A DNA stretch of 64,000 bases from Streptosporangium sp. NBC_01495 (GTDB taxonomy: Bacteria > Actinomycetota > Actinomycetes > Streptosporangiales > Streptosporangiaceae), in NCBI RefSeq assembly GCF_036250735.1, contig NZ_CP109430.1, positions 868,001-932,000 on the forward strand. The letters are read 5' to 3'. A program made the position numbers and the translations under genes. Below, piece by piece: positions 6,681-15,139 of this stretch; the stretch's first letter is position 1; each line of letters opens with the position of its first letter. Below the pieces are notes generated by a model. The model made no database searches. It was not told where the DNA came from and was given only the letters and a program-made list of their open reading frames with translations.

Positions 6681-7892
6681 TCATCTTCCCGGTGAGAGCA
6701 GCTTCCCCGCGACCCACTCCTGAACCCGCTCCGCCACGCCGGGCAGCCGGTAAAGAGGCGAGCTGTGCTCGATGCCGGGCGCGGTCAACAGCGTCACCGG
6801 CACGCCGACCTGGCGCAGGTGCTCCTTGAGCTGCTTGCCGTGCTCCGGCGACACGAACTCGTCCTCCGAGTGCACGACCAGCATGGGCGCGTCACCACGG
6901 CTCGCGTGCCACGGCACCTCCATGCTCGCCCAGATCTTGGCGCACTTGCCGGTGGGCTCACAGCCCCCGGCGAGCCTGATGGCCGACTCGCGAAGCTTGC
7001 GCTTCTCCAGGTCGAAGGTGTCGGTGCCCTCGGTGTACGCCGTGAGCGGGGAGATCACCGGGGAGATGCCGACCACGCCGCGCAGGCCGGGCAGGCCGTT
7101 CTTGTAGGTGCCCGCGGCACCGGCCAGGTGGCCTCCGGCGGAGAAGCCGACGATCACGTAGTTGTTCGGGTCGAAGGACCACAGCGCCGCGTGCCGCCGC
7201 GCGGTGGCGATGGCGTCGAGGGTGTCGGTGCGCTGGGCCGGCCAGGAGGCGTCGGTGGAGAGGCGGTAGTTGATGTTGAAGACGACGTAGCCCTGCTCGG
7301 CGTAGCTCCGGCTTATCTCGGTCATGTACTTCTTGTCGCCCGACGACCACCAGCCGCCGTGGATCAGGAAGACACCCGGCCGCTTCAGCTCGTCGGTCTG
7401 GTGCCAGACGTCCATGCGCTGGCGGACGTACGGACCGTACGCGACGGTGTTGATGACGGTGCCCTGGACCAGCGGGTCGGGCTGGGCCACCGGAGGGGGC
7501 GTCGGATTGCCCGCGCCGCTCTTCCCCGGCGCGGCCGTGCCCGTACCGGCTTTGCCGGCCCCGGAGGCGGCTCCGGAAGCGGTCCTGGTCTCGGTCGTGT
7601 TCGTATCGGCCTTGCCGATGTCGGCCACTCCGACACTGGCCTTCGCCGTGCCGTACGCGCCGATGTCCACCTTGCTCGCGCCGGCCTTCGTCGCACCGGC
7701 GGAGGCCCTCTCGCCGACGGCCTTCGCCGGGCTGGGTGTGCCGCCGGGCTGGGTCGGAGCCGAGAGTGTGTGGGCGTGTGCGGTCGTGTACACCACCACG
7801 GGTCCGATCATCGCCGCCGCCAGGGCGAGCGCACCCACGGTTACCCCAGTTCGCACGGGCCTCTTCCTTCCCCGGAATCGTTCGGCCCCCAT
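6681..7892 (-). CDS. Secreted alpha/beta-hydrolase, esterase/lipase of the HGGWW type
   Basis: 403 aa. An N-terminal signal segment (GVTVGALALAAAMIGPVVVY) is followed by an Ala/Gly/Thr/Lys-rich linker of about 110 residues, then an alpha/beta-hydrolase domain. The oxyanion motif HGGWWSSGD, nucleophile Ser in GFSAGGH, acid Asp in HSEDEF and His in IEHSSP are all present. The family (BD-FAE-like) cleaves acyl or carbamate esters; the substrate is unknown. ATG 7892 is chosen because the signal peptide follows it directly; the upstream extension to 8060 would overlap uvrD2. Confidence 0.8.
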   Translation of the reverse strand: MGAERFRGRKRPVRTGVTVGALALAAAMIGPVVVYTTAHAHTLSAPTQPGGTPSPAKAVGERASAGATKAGASKVDIGAYGTAKASVGVADIGKADTNTTETRTASGAASGAGKAGTGTAAPGKSGAGNPTPPPVAQPDPLVQGTVINTVAYGPYVRQRMDVWHQTDELKRPGVFLIHGGWWSSGDKKYMTEISRSYAEQGYVVFNINYRLSTDASWPAQRTDTLDAIATARRHAALWSFDPNNYVIVGFSAGGHLAGAAGTYKNGLPGLRGVVGISPVISPLTAYTEGTDTFDLEKRKLRESAIRLAGGCEPTGKCAKIWASMEVPWHASRGDAPMLVVHSEDEFVSPEHGKQLKEHLRQVGVPVTLLTAPGIEHSSPLYRLPGVAERVQEWVAGKLLSPGR

Positions 7893-8032
7893 TGTGGAGT
7901 AAAAAGCCCGCTTTGCGCATCTCGACGAACCACATAGGTTGACGGCGGCATGTTGCCAGAATGACTGATGCTTGGCCAGTGACTGGGAGGATGTTGCCGC
8001 CCGGTCCGTTCGACTGCGTGTAAGGAGGCTCC

Positions 8033-10105
8033 GTGGAGCCCGACAACGTTCTGGCGGCACTGGATCCCGAGCAGCGTGAGGTGGCCGAAGCCGTCCGAGG
8101 ACCGGTCTGCGTCCTCGCCGGAGCCGGGACCGGCAAGACCCGCGCTATCACCCACCGCATCGCGCACGCGGTCCGCAGCGGGGTGGTCGACGCCCAGGGC
8201 GTGCTGGCGGTGACGTTCACCACACGTGCGGCCGGTGAGCTCAGGCAGCGGCTGCGGCAGCTCGGCACGCCGGGCGTGCAGGCGCGCACCTTCCACGCCG
8301 CAGCGCTGCGCCAGCTCACCTACTTCTGGCCGCGGGTCATCGGCGGCGACCCGCCCAGGGTGATCGAGTCGAAGCTGCCGCTGCTGATCGACGCCTGTCG
8401 CTCCCTGCGCAAGAACCAGGACCGTTCCGAACTGCGTGACATCGCCTCCGAGATCGAATGGGCCAAGGTCACCCAGATCGCCCCCGAGGACTACGCGGAG
8501 GCCGCCAGGAAGGCGGGCCGCACCTCGCCCGTCCCCGCCGAGGAGGTCTTCCGGCTCTACGAGGCCTACGAGACCCTCCGCCGAGACCGGCACCTGGTCG
8601 ACTTCGAGACCATCCTGGAGCTCACCGCGGCCGTGATGACCGAGCACCGCGAGGTGGCCTCCCAGATTCGCCAGCAGTATCGCTACTTCGTGGTCGACGA
8701 GTACCAGGACGTCAACCCGCTGCAGAAGCTGTTGCTCGACACCTGGCTCGGCGGGCGCGACGACCTGTGTGTGGTCGGCGACCCCAACCAGACGATCTAC
8801 TCCTTCACCGGCGCGACCCCCCGCTACCTGACCGGCTTCTCGGTCGAGCACCCCAACGCCACCGTGATCAAGCTGGTCCGTGACTACCGCTCCACCCCCC
8901 AGGTCGTCTCCCTGGCGAACCGAGTGCTCGACAGGGCGCGGACCCCGCACAAACTCGCCCTGATCGCCCAGCGCCCGGACGGTCCCGAACCGGTCTTCAC
9001 CGAGTACGACGACGAGACCGCCGAGGCGGAGGGCGTGGCGCGGGCGGTGAGGAAGCTCGTCGGCGGCGGCGTGCCGACCCGCGAGATCGCCGTGCTGTTC
9101 CGGGTCAACGCCCAGTCCGAGACGTACGAGCAGGCCTTCGCCAAGGCCGGTCTGCCGTACGTGCTGCGCGGCGCCGACCGCTTCTTCGAGCGTCCCGAGG
9201 TCCGCCAGGCGGTCGTGCTGCTGCGCGGTGCCGCCCGCTCGGCCGAGCCCGATGACACGCTCGTCTCGACCGTGCACCACATCCTGTCCGGCGTCGGGCT
9301 CACCCCCGAGGCTCCTGGCGGCGGCAAGGCCCGCGAGAAGTGGGAGTCGTTGAAGGCCCTGGCCGACCTCGCCGAGGACCTCGCCGCCACGGGCGCCGAC
9401 CTGCCCGCCTTCGTGGCCGAACTGGAGCGCCGGGCCGGAGAGCAGCACGCGCCGCCGGTCGAGGGGGTCACCCTGGCCTCGCTGCACGCAGCCAAGGGCC
9501 TGGAGTGGGACGCGGTCTTCCTCGTCGGCGTCACCGAGGGCATGTTGCCGATCATCTACGCCGAGACGGCCGAGCAGGTCGAGGAGGAACGCCGCCTCCT
9601 GTACGTCGGCGTCACCCGTGCCCGCGCCCACCTGTCGCTGTCGTGGGCACTGGCGCGCTCGCCCGGCGGGCGGCGTTCCCGCAAACCCTCCCGCTTCCTG
9701 GACGGGCTCACCGGCCGTTCCGCGCAGAAAGGCCGCACCGCGGCCCCGGCCGCGGCGGCCGATCGCCGCCCGGTCGCCGCGCCGATCAGCTGCCGGGTCT
9801 GCGGCAAGACCCTGGCGGCCGCCGCGGAGCAGAAGCTCGGCAGGTGTGCCGGCTGCCCCGCCGACTACGACGAGGCACTGCTCGGGGCGCTCAAGTCCTG
9901 GCGTACGGGAGTGGCGAAACACGAGAAGATCCCCCAGTGGGCGATCTTCACCGACGTCACCCTCCAGGCCATCGCCGAACGGGCGCCGCTCTCGGAACAG
10001 GACCTGCTGGCGATCACCGGAATCGGACGGGTCAAACTGGACCGTTATGGCGAGGCGGTGCTCGAACTGTGCCGTACCGCCGCGAACCAGACGGAGGGCG
10101 CGTGA
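8033..10105 (+). CDS. uvrD2: ATP-dependent DNA helicase UvrD2
   Basis: 690 aa superfamily 1A helicase. Walker A GAGTGKT lies near residue 30, motif II is DEYQD, motif III PNQTIYSF, and motif VI VGVTRAR. A tetracysteine element (CRVCG ... CAGCP) follows, then a C-terminal HRDC domain (QDLLAITGIGRVKLDRYG). That order matches mycobacterial UvrD2, where helicase and tetracysteine are needed for activity. It unwinds 3'-5' in repair. GTG start with TAAGGAGG upstream. The stop overlaps the start of the thioesterase gene by 4 nt. Confidence 0.92.
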   Translation: MEPDNVLAALDPEQREVAEAVRGPVCVLAGAGTGKTRAITHRIAHAVRSGVVDAQGVLAVTFTTRAAGELRQRLRQLGTPGVQARTFHAAALRQLTYFWPRVIGGDPPRVIESKLPLLIDACRSLRKNQDRSELRDIASEIEWAKVTQIAPEDYAEAARKAGRTSPVPAEEVFRLYEAYETLRRDRHLVDFETILELTAAVMTEHREVASQIRQQYRYFVVDEYQDVNPLQKLLLDTWLGGRDDLCVVGDPNQTIYSFTGATPRYLTGFSVEHPNATVIKLVRDYRSTPQVVSLANRVLDRARTPHKLALIAQRPDGPEPVFTEYDDETAEAEGVARAVRKLVGGGVPTREIAVLFRVNAQSETYEQAFAKAGLPYVLRGADRFFERPEVRQAVVLLRGAARSAEPDDTLVSTVHHILSGVGLTPEAPGGGKAREKWESLKALADLAEDLAATGADLPAFVAELERRAGEQHAPPVEGVTLASLHAAKGLEWDAVFLVGVTEGMLPIIYAETAEQVEEERRLLYVGVTRARAHLSLSWALARSPGGRRSRKPSRFLDGLTGRSAQKGRTAAPAAAADRRPVAAPISCRVCGKTLAAAAEQKLGRCAGCPADYDEALLGALKSWRTGVAKHEKIPQWAIFTDVTLQAIAERAPLSEQDLLAITGIGRVKLDRYGEAVLELCRTAANQTEGA

Positions 10106-10968
10106 ACGAGGCGTTAAAGGAGCTCCTGGACCTGCTCGACCTGGAGCAGATCGAGCTCGACATCTTCAGGGGGCGCAGCCCGGAGGAGCGCATCCAGCGT
10201 GTCTTCGGTGGCCAGGTGGCCGCCCAGGCACTGGTCGCCGCGGGACGGACGGTGCCCGACGACCGCGACGTCCATTCGCTGCACGCCTACTTCATCCGTC
10301 CCGGCGACCCGGCCATCCCGATCGTCTACAACGTCGAGCGGGTCCGTGACGGCCGGTCCTTCACCACCCGGCGGGTGGTGGCCATCCAGCACGGCAAGGC
10401 GATATTCACCATGTCGGCCTCCTTCCACGTGACGGAGACCGGCGTCGAGCACCAGGCGGCCACGATGCCCCAGGTGGTCGACCCCGAGGGCCTGCCGCTC
10501 TTCCAGGACCGGATGCTCCAGGCCGTGGGGGCGGAGTCGCCGCTGCGCGAGTGGGCGTCCAGGCCGAGGCCGGTGGACGCCCGCTACGTGACCCCCCTCA
10601 CCTGGGAGGCCTACCGCGACCCGGAGCTTCGCGGTTCGAACACCAACGTGTGGTTCCGCTACGACGCGGAACTGCCCGACGACCCGCTGCTGCACGTGGT
10701 GCTCGCCGCCTACGCCTCCGATTTCACCCTGGTCGACACCGTGCTGCTGACCCACGGCCTCGCGTGGGGCGCGTCCAACCTCTCCGGTGCGTCGCTGGAC
10801 CACGCGATGTGGTTCCACCGTCCTTTTCGGGTGGACGAGTGGATGCTCTACGCCCAGGAGTCGCCGTGGTCGGGGGCGGCGAGGGGACTCGCCAAGGGGG
10901 AGATGTTCACCCGGTCCGGAGAACTGGCCGTGTCGGTAGTGCAGGAGGCGATGATCCGCGTGAGATAG
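10102..10968 (+). CDS. tesB: Acyl-CoA thioesterase II (TesB, double hotdog)
   Basis: 288 aa with two hotdog repeats. The N-terminal one has RVFGGQVAAQALVAAGRTV and HSLHAYFIRPGD; the C-terminal one has ASLDHAMWFHRPFRVDEWML with the conserved Asp of TesB enzymes. It hydrolyses medium- to long-chain acyl-CoA to free acid and CoA in the cytosol. GTG start overlaps the uvrD2 stop (GTGA), so the pair is translationally coupled. Confidence 0.9.
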   Translation: MNEALKELLDLLDLEQIELDIFRGRSPEERIQRVFGGQVAAQALVAAGRTVPDDRDVHSLHAYFIRPGDPAIPIVYNVERVRDGRSFTTRRVVAIQHGKAIFTMSASFHVTETGVEHQAATMPQVVDPEGLPLFQDRMLQAVGAESPLREWASRPRPVDARYVTPLTWEAYRDPELRGSNTNVWFRYDAELPDDPLLHVVLAAYASDFTLVDTVLLTHGLAWGASNLSGASLDHAMWFHRPFRVDEWMLYAQESPWSGAARGLAKGEMFTRSGELAVSVVQEAMIRVR

Positions 10969-10985
10969 TCGCAAAGCCGCAGGTA

Positions 10986-11024
10986 GAAAATATGTTGCCC
11001 ACTCCCCGGGCCGGGGTTTAGGGT
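10986..11024 (+). promoter_or_regulatory. WhiB7-type autoregulated promoter
   Basis: An A/T block (GAAAATAT, 10986-10993) sits directly before a TTGCCC -35 (10995-11000); an 18-nt spacer leads to a TAGGGT -10 (11019-11024). WhiB7 with SigA is known to need an AT-rich stretch just upstream of the -35, so this fits autoregulation of the whiB7 transcript. Confidence 0.7.
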
Positions 11025-11083
11025 CATGGTCAAGCAAGTCGGACGCTACTGTCCGACGATCCACGAATGGAGGTGAGTCCACT

Positions 11084-11383
11084 GTGAAGAACATCCTGAT
11101 GTCGTCCCAGATGGGGCTCACTTCCGTGCGCCGTAACACCGCTCTGCCTTGCGGCGGCCAGATCATCCTCGCCGACGGCGCGGCAGCTCCGGCTCTGCAG
11201 GCCAATTCCGCCTTCTTCCAGGCCGAAACCGGCCGCTGGTTTGCTCCGACCGCCCTCCCGGCGACGGACGTCCCGGCCGTTCGGAACCGAGTGGGCGGCA
11301 GCTACGCAGCTACGACCAAGCACATCGGAAACGGTGGACTGCGCGGTCCGCAACCCTGGGGGCATCCTCCGGTCATAACCTGA
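11084..11383 (+). CDS. Leader ORF upstream of whiB7
   Basis: A 99-codon frame starts at GTG 11084 behind TGGAGGTGAG and ends 16 nt before the attenuator hairpin. The translation (MKNILMSSQMGLTSVRRNT...) has no domain I recognise. Its place between the WhiB7-type promoter and the terminator matches the upstream ORFs described in whiB7 leaders, where slowed translation under antibiotic stress lets transcription continue. It may therefore matter as a translated sensor rather than as a stable protein. Only the start region has a strong ribosome binding site; the true regulatory ORF could be shorter in function. Confidence 0.55.
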   Translation: MKNILMSSQMGLTSVRRNTALPCGGQIILADGAAAPALQANSAFFQAETGRWFAPTALPATDVPAVRNRVGGSYAATTKHIGNGGLRGPQPWGHPPVIT

Positions 11384-11438
11384 CCGAGGAAAAAGCCTTC
11401 AGGCCGCGGATCCGCACCCAGGATCCGCGGCCTTCTTG
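11342..11438 (+). promoter_or_regulatory. whiB7 attenuator: terminator with a possible antiterminator
   Basis: The terminator stem is AGGCCGCGGATCC (11401-11413) with its perfect complement (11421-11433), followed by TCTTGTTT. The segment CGCGGTCC at 11342-11349, near the end of the leader ORF, can instead pair with the right arm GGATCCGCG with one bulge. That offers a simple switch controlled by ribosome position. The competing pairing was judged by eye. Confidence 0.6.
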
Positions 11439-11511
11439 TTTGTCCGCGTCATTCCTGACCCCCACCCCAAGAGGTAACCGAAGATCAACACCTAGCTGAG
11501 AGGTGAAGCAG

Positions 11512-11781
11512 ATGGGGGCCCAGACGGTCATGGACCTGATCGACGAAGCCACAATCCCCTGTCGTACCGACCCCGACCTGTGGTTCGCCGAGTCTCCGGA
11601 GGACGTGGAGTTCGCCAAGGCGCTCTGCGGGGGCTGCCCGATTCGTGAGGCCTGCCTGGCCCGCGCGCTGGAGCGCGAGGAGCCGTGGGGTGTCTGGGGT
11701 GGCGAGCTTGTTCTGCGGGGGGCGATCGTCCCCCGGAAGCGTCCGCGCGGGCGTCCCCGCAAGAACCCGGTCGCTGCCTGA
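11512..11781 (+). CDS. whiB7: Transcriptional regulator WhiB7 (multidrug-resistance activator)
   Basis: 89 aa. Four Cys (17, 39, 42, 48) in the WhiB arrangement bind a [4Fe-4S] cluster. EPWGVWGGE contacts the sigma factor, and the C-terminal KRPRGRPRK is an AT hook, which among WhiB proteins marks WhiB7. It activates intrinsic resistance genes together with SigA. ATG 11512 is chosen because GAGAGGTG lies 6 nt upstream; GTG 11503 in frame is the alternative. Control is by its own promoter, leader ORF and attenuator upstream. Confidence 0.92.
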   Translation: MGAQTVMDLIDEATIPCRTDPDLWFAESPEDVEFAKALCGGCPIREACLARALEREEPWGVWGGELVLRGAIVPRKRPRGRPRKNPVAA

Positions 11782-11797
11782 ACAATCCGGTCGCTGC

Positions 11798-11845
11798 CCG
11801 ACCCACCGAGAACCCGACCCACCGAGAACCCGACCCACCGAGAAC
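11798..11845 (+). repeat. 16-bp perfect tandem repeat, three copies
   Basis: CCGACCCACCGAGAAC is repeated three times without change between whiB7 and the next small gene. Just before it, CCGGTCGCTGCC from the end of whiB7 is also duplicated. Confidence 0.9.
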
Positions 11846-11886
11846 CGACCGACCACGAGCCGCACGTTTCCGAAAGGACCATCCCG

Positions 11887-12081
11887 ATGAGTTACTTCAC
11901 CGCCAGAGGCCTCGACCTGCCGTCTATGCAAGAAGAACTGGTTCGTGACCGAATACGGACCCTCCACCGCGAGGCGGAGGAGCATCGCAGGGCCGCCGGC
12001 CTTCAGCGCCTCCAACGCGCCCAGCGCAACGCGGAACGCGCCTCGGAGCGCCTGCGGAGCGCGATCCTGCGCCTCGTCTGA
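11887..12081 (+). CDS. Small helical hypothetical protein
   Basis: 64 aa, highly charged and predicted mostly helical after residue 14 (EELVRDRIRTLHREAEEHRR and onward), with possible coiled-coil heptads. ATG start behind GAAAGGAC. No family is recognised. It follows whiB7 in the same direction with no terminator between them, so it may be co-transcribed and stress-induced; that is inference. Confidence 0.55.
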   Translation: MSYFTARGLDLPSMQEELVRDRIRTLHREAEEHRRAAGLQRLQRAQRNAERASERLRSAILRLV

Positions 12082-12217
12082 TCTGTCTGATCTGTCTGAC
12101 CTGACCGGTAAGGGCCGGCGGCGACGTGTAGAAGACGCACGAGACACATGCGAAGCCGCACGGAAAACAGACAGACAGCAGAACGAGACGGACCAGAAAA
12201 GCGAGACGAACGAACAA

Positions 12218-12251
12218 TGAGGGGTGACCCGCTTCGGCGGGCCACCCCTCA
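12218..12251. terminator. Bidirectional terminator between convergent genes
   Basis: TGAGGGGTG pairs with CACCCCTCA around an inner CCCGC-TTCG-GCGGG hairpin. It serves the whiB7 side on the plus strand and the ABC1-kinase gene on the minus strand. Confidence 0.7.
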
Positions 12252-12354
12252 GGCGTCTCGCCGATCCCACCCCGCAGCGGGGTGTCGTCCGAGGTCACCC
12301 GAGATCGCGGAACGTCGCCCGACGTCGCGGGGGTCGGCGGACGCCGTGGGATGT

Positions 12355-12387
12355 TCGCGGACGTCGCGGACGTCGCGGACGTCGCGG
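12355..12387. repeat. 9-bp tandem repeat TCGCGGACG
   Basis: Three full copies and one partial copy of TCGCGGACG, within a longer stretch of related GACGTCGCG words. Confidence 0.8.
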
Positions 12388-12438
12388 GGGCGAGGGGGTG
12401 CGGGGGGTCGCCGGATGTCGTGGGAAGGAAAATATCCC

Positions 12439-13776
12439 TCAGGCGCTGGTGAGGGTGGGCTCTCCCGAATCCTCGTCGGTGAATCCGGGGACCCAGCGGA
12501 TGACCTCCTCGCGGAAGCGGGCAGTGGCGCCGAGCTGGCAGAGGACGCCGACCCCCGCCGCGTGCACGCGATGGATGAGGACATACGAGGCGGGCAGGTT
12601 GAGCTGGCGCACCACATTGCCGGGACGTAGATCGGTGGCCTTGGCCGCCTGCCGCTGGAGCCACTCCCTGCTGAACGAGAACTCCTCCACGGCGGTCGGC
12701 TCGACGTAGGGGGCGAGGAACGCCCGCAGGGCCTCGGGGTCGATCTCGATGTGCGGCTGGATGAAGCCCTCGTCGCGCAGGCCCTGGACCACGGTCGCCA
12801 TGTCGCCGTTGTTGAAGATGCGGGTCAGCTTCCCGAAGACCGGCGGATATCCGTGGGGCATCCGGTTGACCGCGCCGAAGTCGAGCACGCACATCCGGCC
12901 GTCCTCGACGATCCGGAAGTTGCCCGGATGGGGGTCGGCGTGGAGCATGCCCAGCCGCGCGGGCGAGGAGAACAGGAAACGGACGAGCTGGAGCCCGGCC
13001 CGGTCACGCTCTTCCTGGGTGCCGTCGGTGATGATCCGCGACAGCGGGGTGCCGTCGACCCATTCGGAGACGAGCACCTGCTCGTTGGCGGCGATCACAT
13101 CCGGGATCAGGAAGTCGGGGTCGTCCTTGAACTCCAGGGCGAAGGCGTGCTGCGCCTCGGCCTCGTGGAGATAGTCGAGCTCCTCGACCACTCGCTCGCG
13201 CAACTCGCTCAGGACGGTCTTGATGTCGAGGCCGGGCAGCAACACCCCGAAGAGCTTGCCGAGCCGGGACAGCTGGGTGAAGTCGGAGAGCAGGGCCTTA
13301 CCCGCCCCCGGATACTGGATTTTGACCGCGACCGTCCGGCCGTCGTGCCAGACCGCCTTGTGCACCTGCCCGATCGACGCGGCGGCGGTGGGTCTGTCGT
13401 CGAACGACAGGAAGTTCTCCCGCCAGTCGTCGCCCAGCTGCTCGACGAGAACCTTGTGCACGGTCGCCGCGGGAAGCGGTGGTGCCGCGTCCTGGAGTTT
13501 GGTCAGGGTCGCGCGGTAGGGGCCGGCGACCTCGGCGGGCAGCGCCGCCTCGAAGATGGACAGCGCCTGGCCGAGCTTCATCGCCCCGCCCTTGAGCTCT
13601 CCGAGAACCTTGAAGATCTGCTCGGCGGTGCGTTCCTGAATTTCCTGGGCGACGATCTCGGCGGACTTACCCCCGATGCGTTTCCCGAGACCGAGAGCGG
13701 TGCGTCCGGCGAACCCGATCGGCAGGGCGGCCAGCTTGGCGGAGCGCGCAACGGCGCGGCGCGGAAGGTCACTCAC
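12439..13776 (-). CDS. ABC1/AarF (UbiB-like) atypical kinase
   Basis: 445 aa. The ABC1 family KxGQ motif is seen as GAMKLGQALS, the Ala-rich loop as AAASIGQVHKA, the ion-pair Lys as VAVKIQYPG, the catalytic loop as HADPHPGNF and the metal-binding motif as VLDFGAVNR. UbiB-type proteins bind ATP and support quinone or lipid metabolism. Actinomycetes make menaquinone, so the substrate here is open. ATG start with a weak ribosome binding site; no operon partner is evident. Confidence 0.85.
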   Translation of the reverse strand: MSDLPRRAVARSAKLAALPIGFAGRTALGLGKRIGGKSAEIVAQEIQERTAEQIFKVLGELKGGAMKLGQALSIFEAALPAEVAGPYRATLTKLQDAAPPLPAATVHKVLVEQLGDDWRENFLSFDDRPTAAASIGQVHKAVWHDGRTVAVKIQYPGAGKALLSDFTQLSRLGKLFGVLLPGLDIKTVLSELRERVVEELDYLHEAEAQHAFALEFKDDPDFLIPDVIAANEQVLVSEWVDGTPLSRIITDGTQEERDRAGLQLVRFLFSSPARLGMLHADPHPGNFRIVEDGRMCVLDFGAVNRMPHGYPPVFGKLTRIFNNGDMATVVQGLRDEGFIQPHIEIDPEALRAFLAPYVEPTAVEEFSFSREWLQRQAAKATDLRPGNVVRQLNLPASYVLIHRVHAAGVGVLCQLGATARFREEVIRWVPGFTDEDSGEPTLTSA

Positions 13777-13839
13777 CTTGGTTAGCGGCGCATCCGCTGG
13801 TACAGCGAGACGCCGCTCCCTCCCTTCGCTGTGTGTCCG

Positions 13840-14940
13840 TCAGCGGCAGGTAGCCGACGCGACCATTGTTAGCGAACCCAACTCGTTTCGGAAGCAACGA
13901 CATTGAGGATGAACACTCCAGGATCGCCTCTTCCAGCTCCAATCTGGCAATACTTCCATTGTGCTGTTGGTCACAGCGGGCTCACGGCCGTCGATCACAG
14001 CAAGTGCGTGGCCTGCCGCCGACGCCGCCACCAGCGTCGACAGCACTGTCCCACACGCGATTTCTCCCGCGGGGAAGCCGCCCAACCGGGCGCTGACGAC
14101 GGGCCAGCCGGGGTCGCGATCTCGCCGGGTCAGATCCAGGCAGTGCAGGCACGTGCTCCGTCCGGGCAGCACCAGAGGGCCGACCGACCCGGAGCCCTCG
14201 AAGGCGGTGACCAGCAGGTGCGGGATCTCCCACTCGACGAGCTCCTTGACGAGAAGGCCGTCCAGGGGCACCACCGGAGCGAGCACCGCCAGGTCCGGCG
14301 GCCTCGCTCCGTCGGCCAGCTGGGCCGCTCCGTCGCCGGTCCATGCGGTGAGACCGGGCGCCAGCCGCTTGGCCATCGCGACCGCACCGTCCTGCCTGCT
14401 CATCCCCACCTCCGTCCAGTCGAGCCCGCCGGGGACGACATCCCGTCGGCGGGCCGTACCGGGATCGATGACGCAGATCCGGCCGACCCCGGAGGCGGCG
14501 AGCAGGCCGACGACCTGCGCGCCCACCCGGCCCGCGCCGTAGACCCGCACCTGGGCCTCTCGCCTGCGCTCCAGTGTGGCGAGCCCGCCGTCGATCGTGC
14601 CGGGAGTGAGGGAGAGCGCGTCGAGATCAGGCTGGAGCCGGTCACGCTCGGCCATCGCGAGCGCGCGCAGCGGGCCGGGACCCGCACTCGCGTCGTCCAC
14701 CACGCCACGGCTGACCAGTAGGTCGAGCAGGGTCCGGCCGCGCTCCTCGCCGAGACCCGCCTCGGCGGCGCCGGCCAGCACGCCCGCGAGATCCCGTACG
14801 CCGTCGAGGCTCTCCACCCAGCGGCGGACCTCCGGTTCGAGATCGGTCAGCACCACCGCGTGGCGGGGGTGCAGACCGAACTGCAGGGTGCGTCCGTCAC
14901 GGGCGACGCGGCGCAGAGCGGGCTTCAGACGTGGTCTCAT
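13840..14940 (-). CDS. ThiF/E1-like adenylyltransferase with N-terminal RRE-like domain (orphan)
   Basis: 366 aa. Residues 1 to about 90 (LKPALRRVARDGRTLQFGLHP onward, with LTDLEPEVRRWVESLDG) look like a winged-helix peptide-recognition element. From about 125 on there is a ThiF Rossmann domain (VRVYGAGRVGAQVVGLLAAS, then ICVIDPG). Zinc-type Cys are CLHCLD and HPQCRC. Such E1-like proteins adenylate or bind leader peptides in azole-type RiPP pathways, or activate ubiquitin-like carriers. No precursor peptide, YcaO or dehydrogenase lies nearby. ATG 14940 has AAAGG upstream; the extension to 15030 is not supported. Confidence 0.7.
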   Translation of the reverse strand: MRPRLKPALRRVARDGRTLQFGLHPRHAVVLTDLEPEVRRWVESLDGVRDLAGVLAGAAEAGLGEERGRTLLDLLVSRGVVDDASAGPGPLRALAMAERDRLQPDLDALSLTPGTIDGGLATLERRREAQVRVYGAGRVGAQVVGLLAASGVGRICVIDPGTARRRDVVPGGLDWTEVGMSRQDGAVAMAKRLAPGLTAWTGDGAAQLADGARPPDLAVLAPVVPLDGLLVKELVEWEIPHLLVTAFEGSGSVGPLVLPGRSTCLHCLDLTRRDRDPGWPVVSARLGGFPAGEIACGTVLSTLVAASAAGHALAVIDGREPAVTNSTMEVLPDWSWKRRSWSVHPQCRCFRNELGSLTMVASATCR

Positions 14941-15065
14941 CGGAGAGCCTTTCTTGGGAGCAGCCTGCCGGTGAGCAGGGGATGAGGGGTGAGCAGGTGG
15001 AGTGGCCTGCCGGGTGTGCCAGCGTGGCATGCCCCCTCAAGATCCCGGACGCCTTTCCCGCCGCC

Positions 15066-15092
15066 TGTGGATAACTCCCACCCTGTGGATAA
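15066..15092. promoter_or_regulatory. Two perfect DnaA boxes
   Basis: TGTGGATAA occurs at 15066-15074 and again at 15084-15092, both the exact reverse complement of TTATCCACA and 18 bp apart on the same face. They sit between divergent ThiF-like and enoyl-CoA hydratase genes. Confidence 0.6.
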
Positions 15093-15139
15093 CCCGCCCC
15101 TGAGCGGTGGTCGGGAGACGGTGGGTTACGCTCCCCGGC

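Larger units (their letters stand above)
12082..12438. other. Intergenic region with terminator and GC repeats
   Basis: Contains three TCTGATCTG-like short repeats right after the small gene, a bidirectional terminator at 12218-12251, and CpG-rich 9-bp repeats near 12355. No gene is supported here. Confidence 0.5.

Noticed and set aside
7841-9922. 693-codon minus-strand frame across uvrD2
   Set aside because: Low-complexity antisense shadow of an intact helicase gene; no domain visible.
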